Positions 56,020 through 64,000 of a DNA stretch of 64,000 nt are shown here, one piece after another; positions within the stretch are counted from its first letter, which is position 1; each line of letters begins with the position of its first letter. The stretch is taken from the NCBI RefSeq assembly GCF_023213175.1, contig NZ_CP093312.1, forward strand, positions 1,550,001 to 1,614,000, written 5' to 3'. Below the pieces are notes generated by a model. That model worked only from the letters and a program-made list of their open reading frames with translations, ran no database searches and had not been told where the DNA came from. Both the position numbers and the translations under genes were made by a program. This DNA comes from Sulfurovum sp. XGS-02. GTDB lineage: Bacteria; Campylobacterota; Campylobacteria; Campylobacterales; Sulfurovaceae.

Positions 56020-56682
56020 TCATATCTGTTTTGAAAGAATATATCCTACACCTTTTAATGTTGTGATGAGATCTTCTTTTAACACTTGACGAAGCCTATG
56101 TATCTCAGCCCGTATAATGGCATTGTCTACAGGGCTGTCATCCCATACATAGTGTCTGAGCATTTCAAAGTCAACCACTTTGTTGATATTTTTTGAGAAC
56201 AGGTCCATGATCTGTAACTGTTTTTGTGTAAGTAACTGTGCTTCTCCATCAAACATTAAAGATTGATTCTCTACATCATAGCTGTACATCTTTGATATCT
56301 TTATAAGATCTTTTGCCCTGATATCTGCCATTTTTAACAATCTGTCAATATGCAAACTTAACTCTTTGAGATGAAAAGGTTTTTTCAAATAGTCATAGCA
56401 CCCCAAAGCATAGGCCTGACTTATCTGTTCAATCTCTGTAATCGCAGAGATAAAGATCGTTGGCACATAGATCTTCTCTTTTTGCAATCTATCAAGCAAA
56501 GAGAGCCCATCCATACTTGGTGTATTGATATCAAAGATAAACAGATCATAGCTGTTCGAAGCTATATTGTCATAGGCTTCCTGTCCATCGTCGAATGCGG
56601 TTACTTCAAAACCGATATCTGACAGATACTCTTTGATAGCACCCTGGAGCATCAGCTCATCTTCAAGTAATAATACTTTCAT
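56020..56682 (-). CDS. OmpR-family response regulator of the acetate cluster
   Basis: The 220-residue protein has a receiver domain with acidic residues E7-D8-E9, phosphoacceptor Asp51 (FIFDINTPSMDG) and the KKPF lysine. A winged-helix domain follows, ending RLRQVLKEDLITTLKGVGYIL. It is encoded after and overlaps the kinase by 20 bases. The probable target is the porin promoter, which carries an 11-bp tandem repeat. Confidence 0.9.
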   Translation of the reverse strand: MKVLLLEDELMLQGAIKEYLSDIGFEVTAFDDGQEAYDNIASNSYDLFIFDINTPSMDGLSLLDRLQKEKIYVPTIFISAITEIEQISQAYALGCYDYLKKPFHLKELSLHIDRLLKMADIRAKDLIKISKMYSYDVENQSLMFDGEAQLLTQKQLQIMDLFSKNINKVVDFEMLRHYVWDDSPVDNAIIRAEIHRLRQVLKEDLITTLKGVGYILSKQI

Positions 56683-58327
56683 CCTGCTCCTTCTTTTTAA
56701 ACCTATAAGAGAATAGTGTCATCTCATTATCAGATTGTACATCTATTTTAACATTTTCTTTTTGACATATGCTATATACGATTTCCAGTCCCAATCCAAA
56801 TCCACCCCTTACATCATTCTCACGTTCGAATGGCTTAAAGATACGTTCAGTATCTTCTATTTTGGGTGAATTGCCTATAAACTCTAAAACGATCTCTTCA
56901 TTCTCTTCTTTCAATACAACCTTGACGTCTGTACCTCGGTTGGCATATTTGATGGCGTTGGATAGATTGTTGTCTACAATCCTTTGCAATTCTTCTTCAC
57001 TAAAATAGATCCAAAGTTCATTTTGTATCTCTTCTATGATCTTATGTTTATTACCTGATGCAATTTCTGCAAAAAAGTCCACTCTCTCTTTAAGAAAATC
57101 AGACATATTAAAATACTTTTTTTTATAATCAAAACGGTTTTTTTTCACCATATAACTCAAATCGGCATAGATATTGGAGATGATCTTGCTTGCTGCTTCT
57201 ATTTTAGTCAGATACCTGTTTCCCCCTTCTTTCATCTTAAACAGATCAATATGGGTCATGATCACTGCCAAAGGCGTATTGATCTCATGAATAGAATGTT
57301 TGATGAAACTGTCTTGCGCTTTCACCAGTGAAGCATTGAAATCTTTCTCTTGTTCCAGTAGGATATTCTGCTCGCTCAGGTCCTTTGTTTTTTGTTCGAC
57401 CTTTGATTCGAGTGTAAGGTTCAACTCTTTGAGTTTCTGTTTTCTTTCCTGAATAGCAGTGATCATTGTATTGATGTAATGCACCATTTTTTTAAACTCA
57501 GAGAGCCGTATCTTCTCCTTATCTATCTTTTCATACGTGAATGCAGCTTTTTCGAAATAACGGTTAAAGAGTGATATCTCTTTGTTCAGTATGTGATTTG
57601 TAATGATAATACCTACCATCCCTACGATAAATAGGATCACGAGAAGAAGTACCATTTGAAGGGAGTAGTGATTGAGTTTGTTTTTGAGTGTTTCCCTTTG
57701 GGTTTGAATCAGTTTTTCCACTTCATCAAGGTAGACCCCTGTTCCGACCATCCAGCCCCAGGGTTCAAATGATTTTGCATAAGAGATTTTAGGACCCAAT
57801 AGACCTGTAGTAGGCTTCAACCATTGATACTCTACAAATCCTCCCTCTTTGGTCCGTGAGATATCGATAAGGTCTTTGATCACCATCACACCATTGATAT
57901 CTTTAGTCTCATACAAGTTTTTACCTACATTTTGTCTCTGAATAGGGTCAGAAAGTACCACACCGTTAAAATCATAAACAAAAATGTAACCTGTACCATC
58001 TTGACGTCCGTAAAGTTCTTCGATGGCATGAAGAATTTGTTTTTTGACTGTTTCTTCATCTTGTTCTTTATCTCTATTATCATAGGCATTATTGATAAAA
58101 TTGAGTACACGTGTCGTATCAAAAACGATCGTATCTTTTTGTTTCTGAATAAATTCAGCATGTAGACTTTGCGCTTCTATTTCAAAATTTTGATACTCTT
58201 TATAGGCAACCATAGCTGAAAAGACTACAATAACCACAAGCATGATAAGCATACCGGCTGCATGTATACTTGCAATGGTTTTATTTTTTAAAAAATTGAT
58301 ACTGCTCTCCATCTGCAATGGCAGCAT
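56663..58327 (-). CDS. Sensor histidine kinase with a periplasmic Cache-like domain
   Basis: The 554-residue kinase has helices near residues 18-40 and about 222-245, with a single-Cache-like sensor between them. Key parts are DGTGYIFVYDFNGVVLSDP, GGFVEYQWLKP and PWGWMVGTGVYLDEVE. Such domains bind small organic acids. A coiled coil, H-box (HSIHEINTPLAVIM), N-box (VDNNLSNAIKYAN) and G-box (GGFGLGLEIVYSI) follow. The start could also be the ATG at 58312. Location before a porin and acetate genes suggests a carboxylate sensor, which is inferred. Confidence 0.87.
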   Translation of the reverse strand: MLPLQMESSINFLKNKTIASIHAAGMLIMLVVIVVFSAMVAYKEYQNFEIEAQSLHAEFIQKQKDTIVFDTTRVLNFINNAYDNRDKEQDEETVKKQILHAIEELYGRQDGTGYIFVYDFNGVVLSDPIQRQNVGKNLYETKDINGVMVIKDLIDISRTKEGGFVEYQWLKPTTGLLGPKISYAKSFEPWGWMVGTGVYLDEVEKLIQTQRETLKNKLNHYSLQMVLLLVILFIVGMVGIIITNHILNKEISLFNRYFEKAAFTYEKIDKEKIRLSEFKKMVHYINTMITAIQERKQKLKELNLTLESKVEQKTKDLSEQNILLEQEKDFNASLVKAQDSFIKHSIHEINTPLAVIMTHIDLFKMKEGGNRYLTKIEAASKIISNIYADLSYMVKKNRFDYKKKYFNMSDFLKERVDFFAEIASGNKHKIIEEIQNELWIYFSEEELQRIVDNNLSNAIKYANRGTDVKVVLKEENEEIVLEFIGNSPKIEDTERIFKPFERENDVRGGFGLGLEIVYSICQKENVKIDVQSDNEMTLFSYRFKKKEQDESIIT

Positions 58328-58475
58328 GCATCACTCTGTCCGACTGTACTGCCATTCTGCTTTCAAATTATACCGTGAAGTAGAAAACCTGTTTTTTCCA
58401 TAGGGACCGGTATATTAAGTTTTATTATATGTAAGATAATACCATGATTTGATAAACTATTTATGATATTTATGA

Positions 58476-58481
58476 TAGAAT
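58476..58481 (+). promoter_or_regulatory. -10 box of ppa
   Basis: TAGAAT lies 31 bases before the ppa ATG. A GGAG ribosome site is at about 58500. No -35 is clear. Confidence 0.5.
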
Positions 58482-58511
58482 CTCCAAAATTTAACCTATG
58501 GAGATGTTCAA

Positions 58512-59030
58512 ATGGATATTACTAAAATCGGACCTGGCGAAAACCCGGATGCTGTAAAAGCAATTATAGAAGTACCACTTAACTCAGCGATCAAATATGA
58601 AATAGACAAAGATTCAGGTGCTGTTGAAGTAGATAGAGTACTTTACTCTGCTATGCACTACCCTGCAAACTACGGGTTTGTAGCCAACACATTGTCAGAT
58701 GATGGTGACCCGGCTGATATCCTTGTACTGTGTGACTATCCGCTTCAAGCAGGTTCATACATTAAATGTAGACTTGTAGGTGTACTTATGACAGAAGATG
58801 AGAGTGGTGGAGATGAAAAACTTATCGCTGTGCCTACAGAAAAAATAGACCCGACATATAAAAATATTCAAGACTTGGGTGATGTACCGGAGCATACACT
58901 GAACCGTATCAAGAACTTCTTTGAAACATACAAAATGCTTGAGCCTAACAAATGGGTAAAAGTTTCCGGTTTTCAAGACAAGGCAGCTGCGACAGCTATC
59001 TTGGAAAAAGCCATTAAAAACTACAAATAA
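58512..59030 (+). CDS. ppa: Inorganic pyrophosphatase
   Basis: The 172-residue family I enzyme hydrolyses pyrophosphate released by biosynthesis. Active-site segments are EIDKDSGAVEVDR, YPANYGFVANTLSDDGDPADILVL and GDEKLIAVP. Metal ligands are the Asp residues of DDGDPADILV. It is a single gene with its own promoter. A hairpin follows before the convergent amidase gene. Confidence 0.97.
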   Translation: MDITKIGPGENPDAVKAIIEVPLNSAIKYEIDKDSGAVEVDRVLYSAMHYPANYGFVANTLSDDGDPADILVLCDYPLQAGSYIKCRLVGVLMTEDESGGDEKLIAVPTEKIDPTYKNIQDLGDVPEHTLNRIKNFFETYKMLEPNKWVKVSGFQDKAAATAILEKAIKNYK

Positions 59031-59041
59031 GATATGTGATC

Positions 59042-59064
59042 ATTCTCGGGACCTTCCCGGGAAT
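59042..59064. terminator. Bidirectional terminator between ppa and the amidase gene
   Basis: ATTCTCGGGA and TCCCGGGAAT form a 10-bp stem with one G-T pair and a CCT loop, between the convergent stops of ppa and the short amidase gene. A T-rich tract follows on the plus strand at about 59080. Confidence 0.6.
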
Positions 59065-59835
59065 CTAAAATCCAATCTCTTTTTTTCTATTATCCAAATA
59101 CCTATTCACCCCTTCAACAATACCCTCAGCTATTTCTTCTTGATAATCAGATGTAAAAAGTCTTTCACGCTCTTTGGAATTTGTAATATACCCTACTTCT
59201 ACAAGTATAGAAGGTCTGCTGGCTCCGACAAGTACATAAAACGGTGCAGGTCTAACACCACCGTTTTTCACATCAGCATACTCACTGTTCAGATGCTTCA
59301 TAATATGATTTTGGACATCTATGGCAAGTTTATGCGACTGTATGATCTTAGGACCGTTCAATACAGCATCAATGATCACCTCTTGACTTAACCTATCCGT
59401 ACCTTTTAGAACAGAGGCATTTTCTCTCGCCGCGATGCGTTGGGACTTTTCATCTTTGGTTTTTTGTAAAAAGTAAGTCTCTACCCCTTCAACTTTATCA
59501 AAACGGCTCTGATCGCTAATGGCATTGGCATGGATAGAGATGAAGACCTTCGCATCCTTTCTGTCTGCGATTCTGGTACGTTGTCCTAAAGTCAAGAATC
59601 TGTCACGGTTTCTTGTAAGATAGACTTTGTACCCTTCACTTTTAAATTCTCTTTTAAGTTTTTTTGTAATTTGAAGGACGAGATCTTTTTCTTTCTTGCT
59701 ATCACATAATGCCCCGCAGTCATGCCCTCCGTGCCCTGCATCTATAACCACAAGACTGTCTGACCTGTCAACACTGGGACCGCCACATCCCACGAATAAA
59801 AGCAGTGTACTCAATCCAACTATATGTTTTATCAT
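59065..59835 (-). CDS. Lipoprotein N-acetylmuramoyl-L-alanine amidase, short paralogue
   Basis: The 256-residue protein has a lipobox FVGC with Cys17 and an amidase_3 domain. Zinc ligands are in VIDAGHGGHD (His), the Glu of KKEKD, and SIHAN (His); the catalytic Glu is in LVEVGYITN. It cuts the bond between muramic acid and the stem peptide to split septal wall. It is close to the next gene upstream, but lacks an AMIN domain. It uniquely has a C-x3-C pair (DCGALCD) near the active site. Confidence 0.88.
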   Translation of the reverse strand: MIKHIVGLSTLLLFVGCGGPSVDRSDSLVVIDAGHGGHDCGALCDSKKEKDLVLQITKKLKREFKSEGYKVYLTRNRDRFLTLGQRTRIADRKDAKVFISIHANAISDQSRFDKVEGVETYFLQKTKDEKSQRIAARENASVLKGTDRLSQEVIIDAVLNGPKIIQSHKLAIDVQNHIMKHLNSEYADVKNGGVRPAPFYVLVGASRPSILVEVGYITNSKERERLFTSDYQEEIAEGIVEGVNRYLDNRKKEIGF

Positions 59836-59866
59836 TTCCTATCCTGTTTTACATACATATCATTCA

Positions 59867-61027
59867 TTATAAGTCGATCTCTTTTTTTCGATTGTTTAAA
59901 TAGATATCGACTCCCTCGGCTATACCTTTAGCCATCAGTTCCTGGTAACGCGGAGTAAAAAGTCTTTTACGCTCTGTTGGATGCGAAATATAACCTACTT
60001 CAACCAGTATGGAAGGTCTGCTGGCACCCACAAGTACCCAGAAGGGTGCATGTCTTACTCCGCCATCTTTCACACCTTTATACCTTGTATGCAGATTGGT
60101 CATGATCCTTCGCTGCACATCAATGGCAAGCTTATTTGACTCTACGATCTTGGGTCCTGAAAGCACAGAATCGATGACCACATTACGACTCAATTTGTTC
60201 ATACCTTTCAGAACGGCTCTGTTCTCCCGTTCAGCAATACGTTGAGATTTTGCATCTCTTGTCTTTTGTAAGAAAAAGGTTTCAACACCATGGATCTTGT
60301 TACGTTTTCTTTTGGGCACAGAGTTCGCATGAATAGAGATGAAGATGGCTGCATTCTTCTTATCTGCAATTTTTGTACGCTGCGGAAGTTTTAAAAAACG
60401 GTCTTTCCTACGTGTCATATAGACAGAGTAACCCTCTTTTTTCAGTTGTCTCTCGAGTCTTTTCGATATTTGGAGCACAAGGTCTTTTTCTCTTTTCCCT
60501 CCCCCTATGGCACCCGTATCATGTCCACCGTGCCCTGCATCTATCACGATCAGTTTATCCCTGTTCGACCGGGTCAATGTAGACTTTTTTGTTACTTTTT
60601 TATGGGGTTTTTTATAACGTTTAGCCGGGAGTCGACTGCTACCTTTAGGCAAGGAGATATGATAACTCTTATTTGAAAAGAACGGTTGATAGGCTAATGG
60701 TTTTGAAGTTCCGTACCCTGTGATCACCACACGTACGGTATCGGGCTTGTTTTGCGCCAGGCGGACATGTGGCCCCAGTCCCAATGGTACACGGCTATGT
60801 GCGATACGTGTATTTTTGAAGTCGTAAATTTCTCTAGAGGGATTGCTGAGTGTAAAATGTTTGACACTCTTTTTATTAAAATTTTTAGAAAATAAAAGAC
60901 GTAGTTCATCTTTTTTTACTATAGCCTTCTGTAACATGTTCCCACCGGGGAACAGTAGTGTATTCAGTAGCAGCAGTAAAAGAAAAACCCTACTAAACTT
61001 AGGCATAGTTTTACTTATCTTCTCCAT
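59867..61027 (-). CDS. N-acetylmuramoyl-L-alanine amidase with N-terminal AMIN-like domain
   Basis: The 386-residue protein has a signal peptide or anchor, an AMIN-like wall-targeting region (about 35-130) and a basic, lysine-rich linker (KRYKKPHKKVTKKS). A C-terminal amidase_3 domain (about 155-380) follows, with VIDAGHGGHD, SIHAN and LVEVGYI. It is the longer sister of the next gene downstream, 31 bases away. The start may be the ATG at 61003, since the first frame overlaps the flavoprotein gene by 17 bases. Confidence 0.9.
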   Translation of the reverse strand: MEKISKTMPKFSRVFLLLLLLNTLLFPGGNMLQKAIVKKDELRLLFSKNFNKKSVKHFTLSNPSREIYDFKNTRIAHSRVPLGLGPHVRLAQNKPDTVRVVITGYGTSKPLAYQPFFSNKSYHISLPKGSSRLPAKRYKKPHKKVTKKSTLTRSNRDKLIVIDAGHGGHDTGAIGGGKREKDLVLQISKRLERQLKKEGYSVYMTRRKDRFLKLPQRTKIADKKNAAIFISIHANSVPKRKRNKIHGVETFFLQKTRDAKSQRIAERENRAVLKGMNKLSRNVVIDSVLSGPKIVESNKLAIDVQRRIMTNLHTRYKGVKDGGVRHAPFWVLVGASRPSILVEVGYISHPTERKRLFTPRYQELMAKGIAEGVDIYLNNRKKEIDL

Positions 61028-62120
61028 TCATCAATTTATCCATCAATTCTTTTACTGTGATAATTTCTGTAAGACGATACCCGTTGGCACCCGTAAAAAA
61101 GAGTCCGGTCTCTTTGATACCGTCATAGGCATCGGTCAGCCTGTCTGCAATACAGTATCCTACGATCTTGGCTTCTTCACCGCGATGACATGGTGCAACA
61201 CAGTTTGAGATACAGGCTACTTTCGGTGCTGTTCCTTTTTCTATATCTTCATGAAGCTGTGTTTTCACACCACGTGCAGGATACCCTACCGGAGATTTAA
61301 AGAGTTTGATATCCTCTTCTTTGGCATTGATGATAATATCTTTCATCACTTGACTTGCATCACACTCCACCGTACCTATGAAGCGTGTACCCATTTGTAC
61401 GCCATCTGCACCCAATTCCATCATTTTAACTATGTCATCATGGTCCCATACACCGCCGGCAGCGATAATAGGCATAGAACCCCAGTTTTTGGCCTCCTCA
61501 ACGACAGGAGGCAGGATCGCTTCCAACTGATTTTCAGGCATAAAACACTCTTCATACTTAAAGCCCTGGTGCCCCCCGCTGAGCGGTCCCTCAACGATGA
61601 CAGCATCCGGAAGTCTATTATGTGCCTTTTTCCAACGACGACATAAGATACGCAATGCTTTGGCCGTAGAGACAATAGGAACCAAGGCTACATCAGGATA
61701 ATTCTTTGTGGCTTCAGGCATGGTGAGCGGTAAACCTGCACCGGTGATGATAATATTTGCCCCAGCCCTACATGCATCTTCTACCACACGGTTGTATTCA
61801 CTTTGTGCATAGAGTACATTCGCAGCCAAAGGTTTATCACCGCAGATCTTTCTTGCATTGTCAAATATTTTTTTAAGTGCGGTATAAGAGTAGAAATTGA
61901 TCGCTTCAAGTGGTCTGTGTTCTTTACCTACCATCTCTTTGGCATCAAGGTATTTTCTATTTTTATAGACACCTGTCCCCACAGCAGAGATGACACCAAG
62001 ACCACCCTCTTTTGAAACAGTTCCGGCTAACTGGTCCCAAGATATACCAACACCCATACCACCTTGCACGATAGGTTTTTCAATGGTATATTTTCCAATT
62101 TTCAAAGATTTAAATGCCAC
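61011..62120 (-). CDS. Nitronate monooxygenase-like flavoprotein
   Basis: The 369-residue FMN TIM-barrel protein starts with GTG that overlaps the tyrS stop codon. Segments are PIVQGGMGVGISWDQLAGTVSKEGGLG, AGANIIITGAGLPL, IIAAGGVWDHDD and GADGVQMGTRFIGT. The family includes nitronate monooxygenase and enoyl-ACP reductase FabK. The Cys-rich C-terminal part (CISNCVAPCHRGE) is unlike classic NMO, so the true substrate is uncertain. Confidence 0.85.
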   Translation of the reverse strand: MAFKSLKIGKYTIEKPIVQGGMGVGISWDQLAGTVSKEGGLGVISAVGTGVYKNRKYLDAKEMVGKEHRPLEAINFYSYTALKKIFDNARKICGDKPLAANVLYAQSEYNRVVEDACRAGANIIITGAGLPLTMPEATKNYPDVALVPIVSTAKALRILCRRWKKAHNRLPDAVIVEGPLSGGHQGFKYEECFMPENQLEAILPPVVEEAKNWGSMPIIAAGGVWDHDDIVKMMELGADGVQMGTRFIGTVECDASQVMKDIIINAKEEDIKLFKSPVGYPARGVKTQLHEDIEKGTAPKVACISNCVAPCHRGEEAKIVGYCIADRLTDAYDGIKETGLFFTGANGYRLTEIITVKELMDKLMNGEDK

Positions 62121-63319
62121 TACTTCACCTTCACTTTTGCAAACTTTCTTTTTCCTACCTGCAGGATATACTCTCCCGCTGTAAGATTTAACTTTTCATC
62201 AGAGATCTTTTTCTGATCAATACTCACTGCATTCTGTTTAATATCTCTTCTTGCTTGAGAGGTAGAAGGTTCGATACCGGCATCTACCAATGCCTTGCAT
62301 ATCCAGATCCCCTCTTCTACTTCTACTTCATTCATATCTGTTGGGAGTTGGTTTGATTTAAAGACATTATCAAACTCTCCTTTGGCTAGTGTAGCCAACT
62401 CTTCATTATAAAACCTTGTAACCAGTTCAAGTGCCAGGTTTTCCTTCACAGTTTTAGGGTGAAGTGCGCCTTTTTCTACATCCTCTTTCATCGTAGCTAT
62501 CTCTTCCAGTGATCTCTCACTCAAAAGCTCATAATAACGCCACATCAATTCATCTGAAACTGAAAGGGTTTTCCCATAGATATCTTTAGGCTCTTCAGTG
62601 ATACCAATATAGTTGTTCAAAGACTTACTCATTTTCTGTACACCGTCCAGTCCTTCCAGGATCGGCATCATCAACACTGCTTGCTCTTTTCCTACATTGT
62701 ATACACGCTGAAGGTGTCTCCCCATCAGAAGGTTGAATTTCTGATCGGTTCCTCCGATCTCAATATCACTTTTGAGTTCAACAGAATCATACCCCTGAAG
62801 CAGCGGGTATAAAAATTCTGAGATAGAGATACTCTGTTCACTTTTAAAACGTTTGGTAAAGTCATCACGCTCAAGCATACGTGCCACACTAAAAGTCGTT
62901 GTGAGTGCAACCATCCCCGCCGCACCCAATTTATTGAGCCATGTAGAGTTAAATACTACCTCTGTCTTACTCTCATCAAGAATATTAAACACCTGTTCCT
63001 GGTACGTTTTTGCATTGGCCATGATCGTATCGTTATCCAGTACTTTTCTTGTTTCACTCTTACCGGTAGGATCTCCTATCGTTGCCGTAAAGTCACCGAT
63101 AAGAAGTTGTACCCTTCCTCCGTGGTTTTGAAATGTTCTAAGCTTTTGAAGAAGTACAGTATGCCCCAAGTGCAGATCAGCACCGGTAGGGTCAAATCCT
63201 GCTTTAACCGTATACGTACTGCCATCCTCATAATATTTTGAAACCAATTTCTCAATACGTTCCATATCTATGACTTCTGCAGTACCTCTACTGATCTCTT
63301 CTAATGCTTTTTGTACCAT
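62120..63319 (-). CDS. tyrS: Tyrosyl-tRNA synthetase
   Basis: The 399-residue class I synthetase has DPTGADLHLGHTVLL with the HIGH-like HLGH, then the KMSKS motif as KMSKSLNNYIG. The C-terminal S4-like RNA-binding domain (about 335-399) is present. It charges tRNA-Tyr. It lies 17 bases after the rel/spoT gene and overlaps the flavoprotein gene by one base. Confidence 0.97.
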   Translation of the reverse strand: MVQKALEEISRGTAEVIDMERIEKLVSKYYEDGSTYTVKAGFDPTGADLHLGHTVLLQKLRTFQNHGGRVQLLIGDFTATIGDPTGKSETRKVLDNDTIMANAKTYQEQVFNILDESKTEVVFNSTWLNKLGAAGMVALTTTFSVARMLERDDFTKRFKSEQSISISEFLYPLLQGYDSVELKSDIEIGGTDQKFNLLMGRHLQRVYNVGKEQAVLMMPILEGLDGVQKMSKSLNNYIGITEEPKDIYGKTLSVSDELMWRYYELLSERSLEEIATMKEDVEKGALHPKTVKENLALELVTRFYNEELATLAKGEFDNVFKSNQLPTDMNEVEVEEGIWICKALVDAGIEPSTSQARRDIKQNAVSIDQKKISDEKLNLTAGEYILQVGKRKFAKVKVK

Positions 63320-63336
63320 TTTTACTTACCCTTTGT

Positions 63337-64000
63337 TTATTTATTATATGCGTCGTCTAAACTAATGATCTCTATCAATTTGAACTGACGTGAAATTTTT
63401 TCTGCAAGAAGCTGCTTTTTAGACTCATTGCTTTCCACTTCTATCTGACAAAACTCTGCTTGTTCTGAATTTCTTATACCCAACTCTATACTCAAAATAT
63501 TGAGATTGAGATCAGAAAGTTTCACCAATAGGTCTGCCAAAATGCCTTTTCTGTTTTGAAGACTGATAGTGAGCCTGTACCTAGAGAGTTTGGAACCACT
63601 CCAGCTCACATAGACCATCTCTTGCCCTTCTAACATCTTATCGTAGGCTTTCTTGCATAATTTATGGTGTATAATAGCTTTACTACCCTTATAAAATGCA
63701 ACGATTTGGTCACCAACTTTAGGATGACAGCAATAATCAAACTCTACACCGTCTATAGGCTTATTCGTAAAGAATCTGAAATGCTCCAACTCTTTGATAT
63801 ATGGCTTTTTATACCCTTTTTTGAGTAATTCCCAAAAGCGCACGACCCTGGTACCCATGTAATCTGCCACTTTATGTATGGTCTCTTTGTAATAGTCAAG
63901 CTGGACCGGCAGTTTATAAATGGAATCCATGTGGTCTATATTCTCTACAAGCTCTTTCATAGCACTGCTCTCTTGAGAGAAGAGTGTTCCCAGAATATTG
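63337..64000 (-). CDS. Bifunctional (p)ppGpp synthetase/hydrolase, C-terminal part (cut by window edge)
   Basis: The frame enters from the right edge and stays open past the first internal Met at 63960, so the gene is partial. The visible 220 residues hold a zinc-finger-like block (VEFDYCCHPKVGDQIVAFYK and KAIIHHKLC) and an ACT domain (YRLTISLQNRKGILADLLVKL). This is the C-terminal regulatory half of RelA/SpoT family enzymes. The catalytic domains lie outside. In this phylum a single bifunctional enzyme is usual. Confidence 0.9.
   Translation of the reverse strand, partial: NILGTLFSQESSAMKELVENIDHMDSIYKLPVQLDYYKETIHKVADYMGTRVVRFWELLKKGYKKPYIKELEHFRFFTNKPIDGVEFDYCCHPKVGDQIVAFYKGSKAIIHHKLCKKAYDKMLEGQEMVYVSWSGSKLSRYRLTISLQNRKGILADLLVKLSDLNLNILSIELGIRNSEQAEFCQIEVESNESKKQLLAEKISRQFKLIEIISLDDAYNK

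Noticed and set aside
1-64000. CRISPR arrays or defence islands
   Set aside because: No regularly spaced repeats, cas-like proteins, restriction enzymes or toxin-antitoxin pairs were seen.

Overview
This window looks like a chromosomal segment of a low-GC, Sulfurovum-like member of the Campylobacterota (epsilonproteobacteria). The assignment rests on protein character: an HslV whose N-terminus closely resembles the Helicobacter form, the rplI-hslV-hslU-era block, the pdxJ-pdxA pair followed by an M23 peptidase and a bactofilin, OprD-like porins, ArsS-like two-component proteins, and promoters with a strong TATAAT -10 box but no clear -35. It is gene-dense and mostly housekeeping. I found no tRNA, rRNA, CRISPR array, transposase or prophage gene.

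Layout. Positions 1-5985 (minus strand) carry an MSHA-type (type IVa-like) pilus cluster in the Vibrio order mshI-J-K-L-M-N-E, with mshE cut by the left edge. Positions 6160-9484 hold era, hslU, hslV and rplI. Positions 9647-16206 (plus) hold mlaA, mlaC and an MMPL/RND transporter, a probable envelope lipid-trafficking operon, then an M3 oligopeptidase and a small membrane protein. argG, a degenerate CZB-like protein and a thioredoxin-like protein follow on the minus strand to 18639.

Positions 18710-23538 form a probable inserted block: an OprD-like porin, a divergent two-domain periplasmic rhodanese, and a sensor kinase/regulator pair. It sits between two diverged copies of the thioredoxin/pdxJ divergent promoter. 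Each copy keeps only the -10 box that its own neighbour needs. The porin and rhodanese promoters are similar to each other and carry 11-bp-spaced direct repeats typical of OmpR/PhoB-type regulators.

Positions 23655-26935 hold pdxJ, pdxA, an M23 endopeptidase and a bactofilin (vitamin B6 synthesis joined to cell-shape genes). Positions 26943-46996 are a mixed housekeeping region: msrB, yqeY, trpC, bpt, glyS, trmL, purU, cca, leuB, leuD and rpoD, plus small conserved genes. One of these is a 48-residue membrane protein directly after trmL.

Positions 47977-58327 (minus) form a coherent acetate module: sensor kinase with a Cache-like domain, response regulator, OprD-like porin, DUF485 protein, ActP symporter, cNMP/CBS/DUF294 protein, DnaQ-like exonuclease and acetyl-CoA synthetase. 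The porin promoter carries a two-copy 11-bp tandem repeat. The right end holds ppa, two tandem N-acetylmuramoyl-L-alanine amidases, a nitronate monooxygenase-like flavoprotein, tyrS and the 3' part of a rel/spoT gene cut by the window edge.
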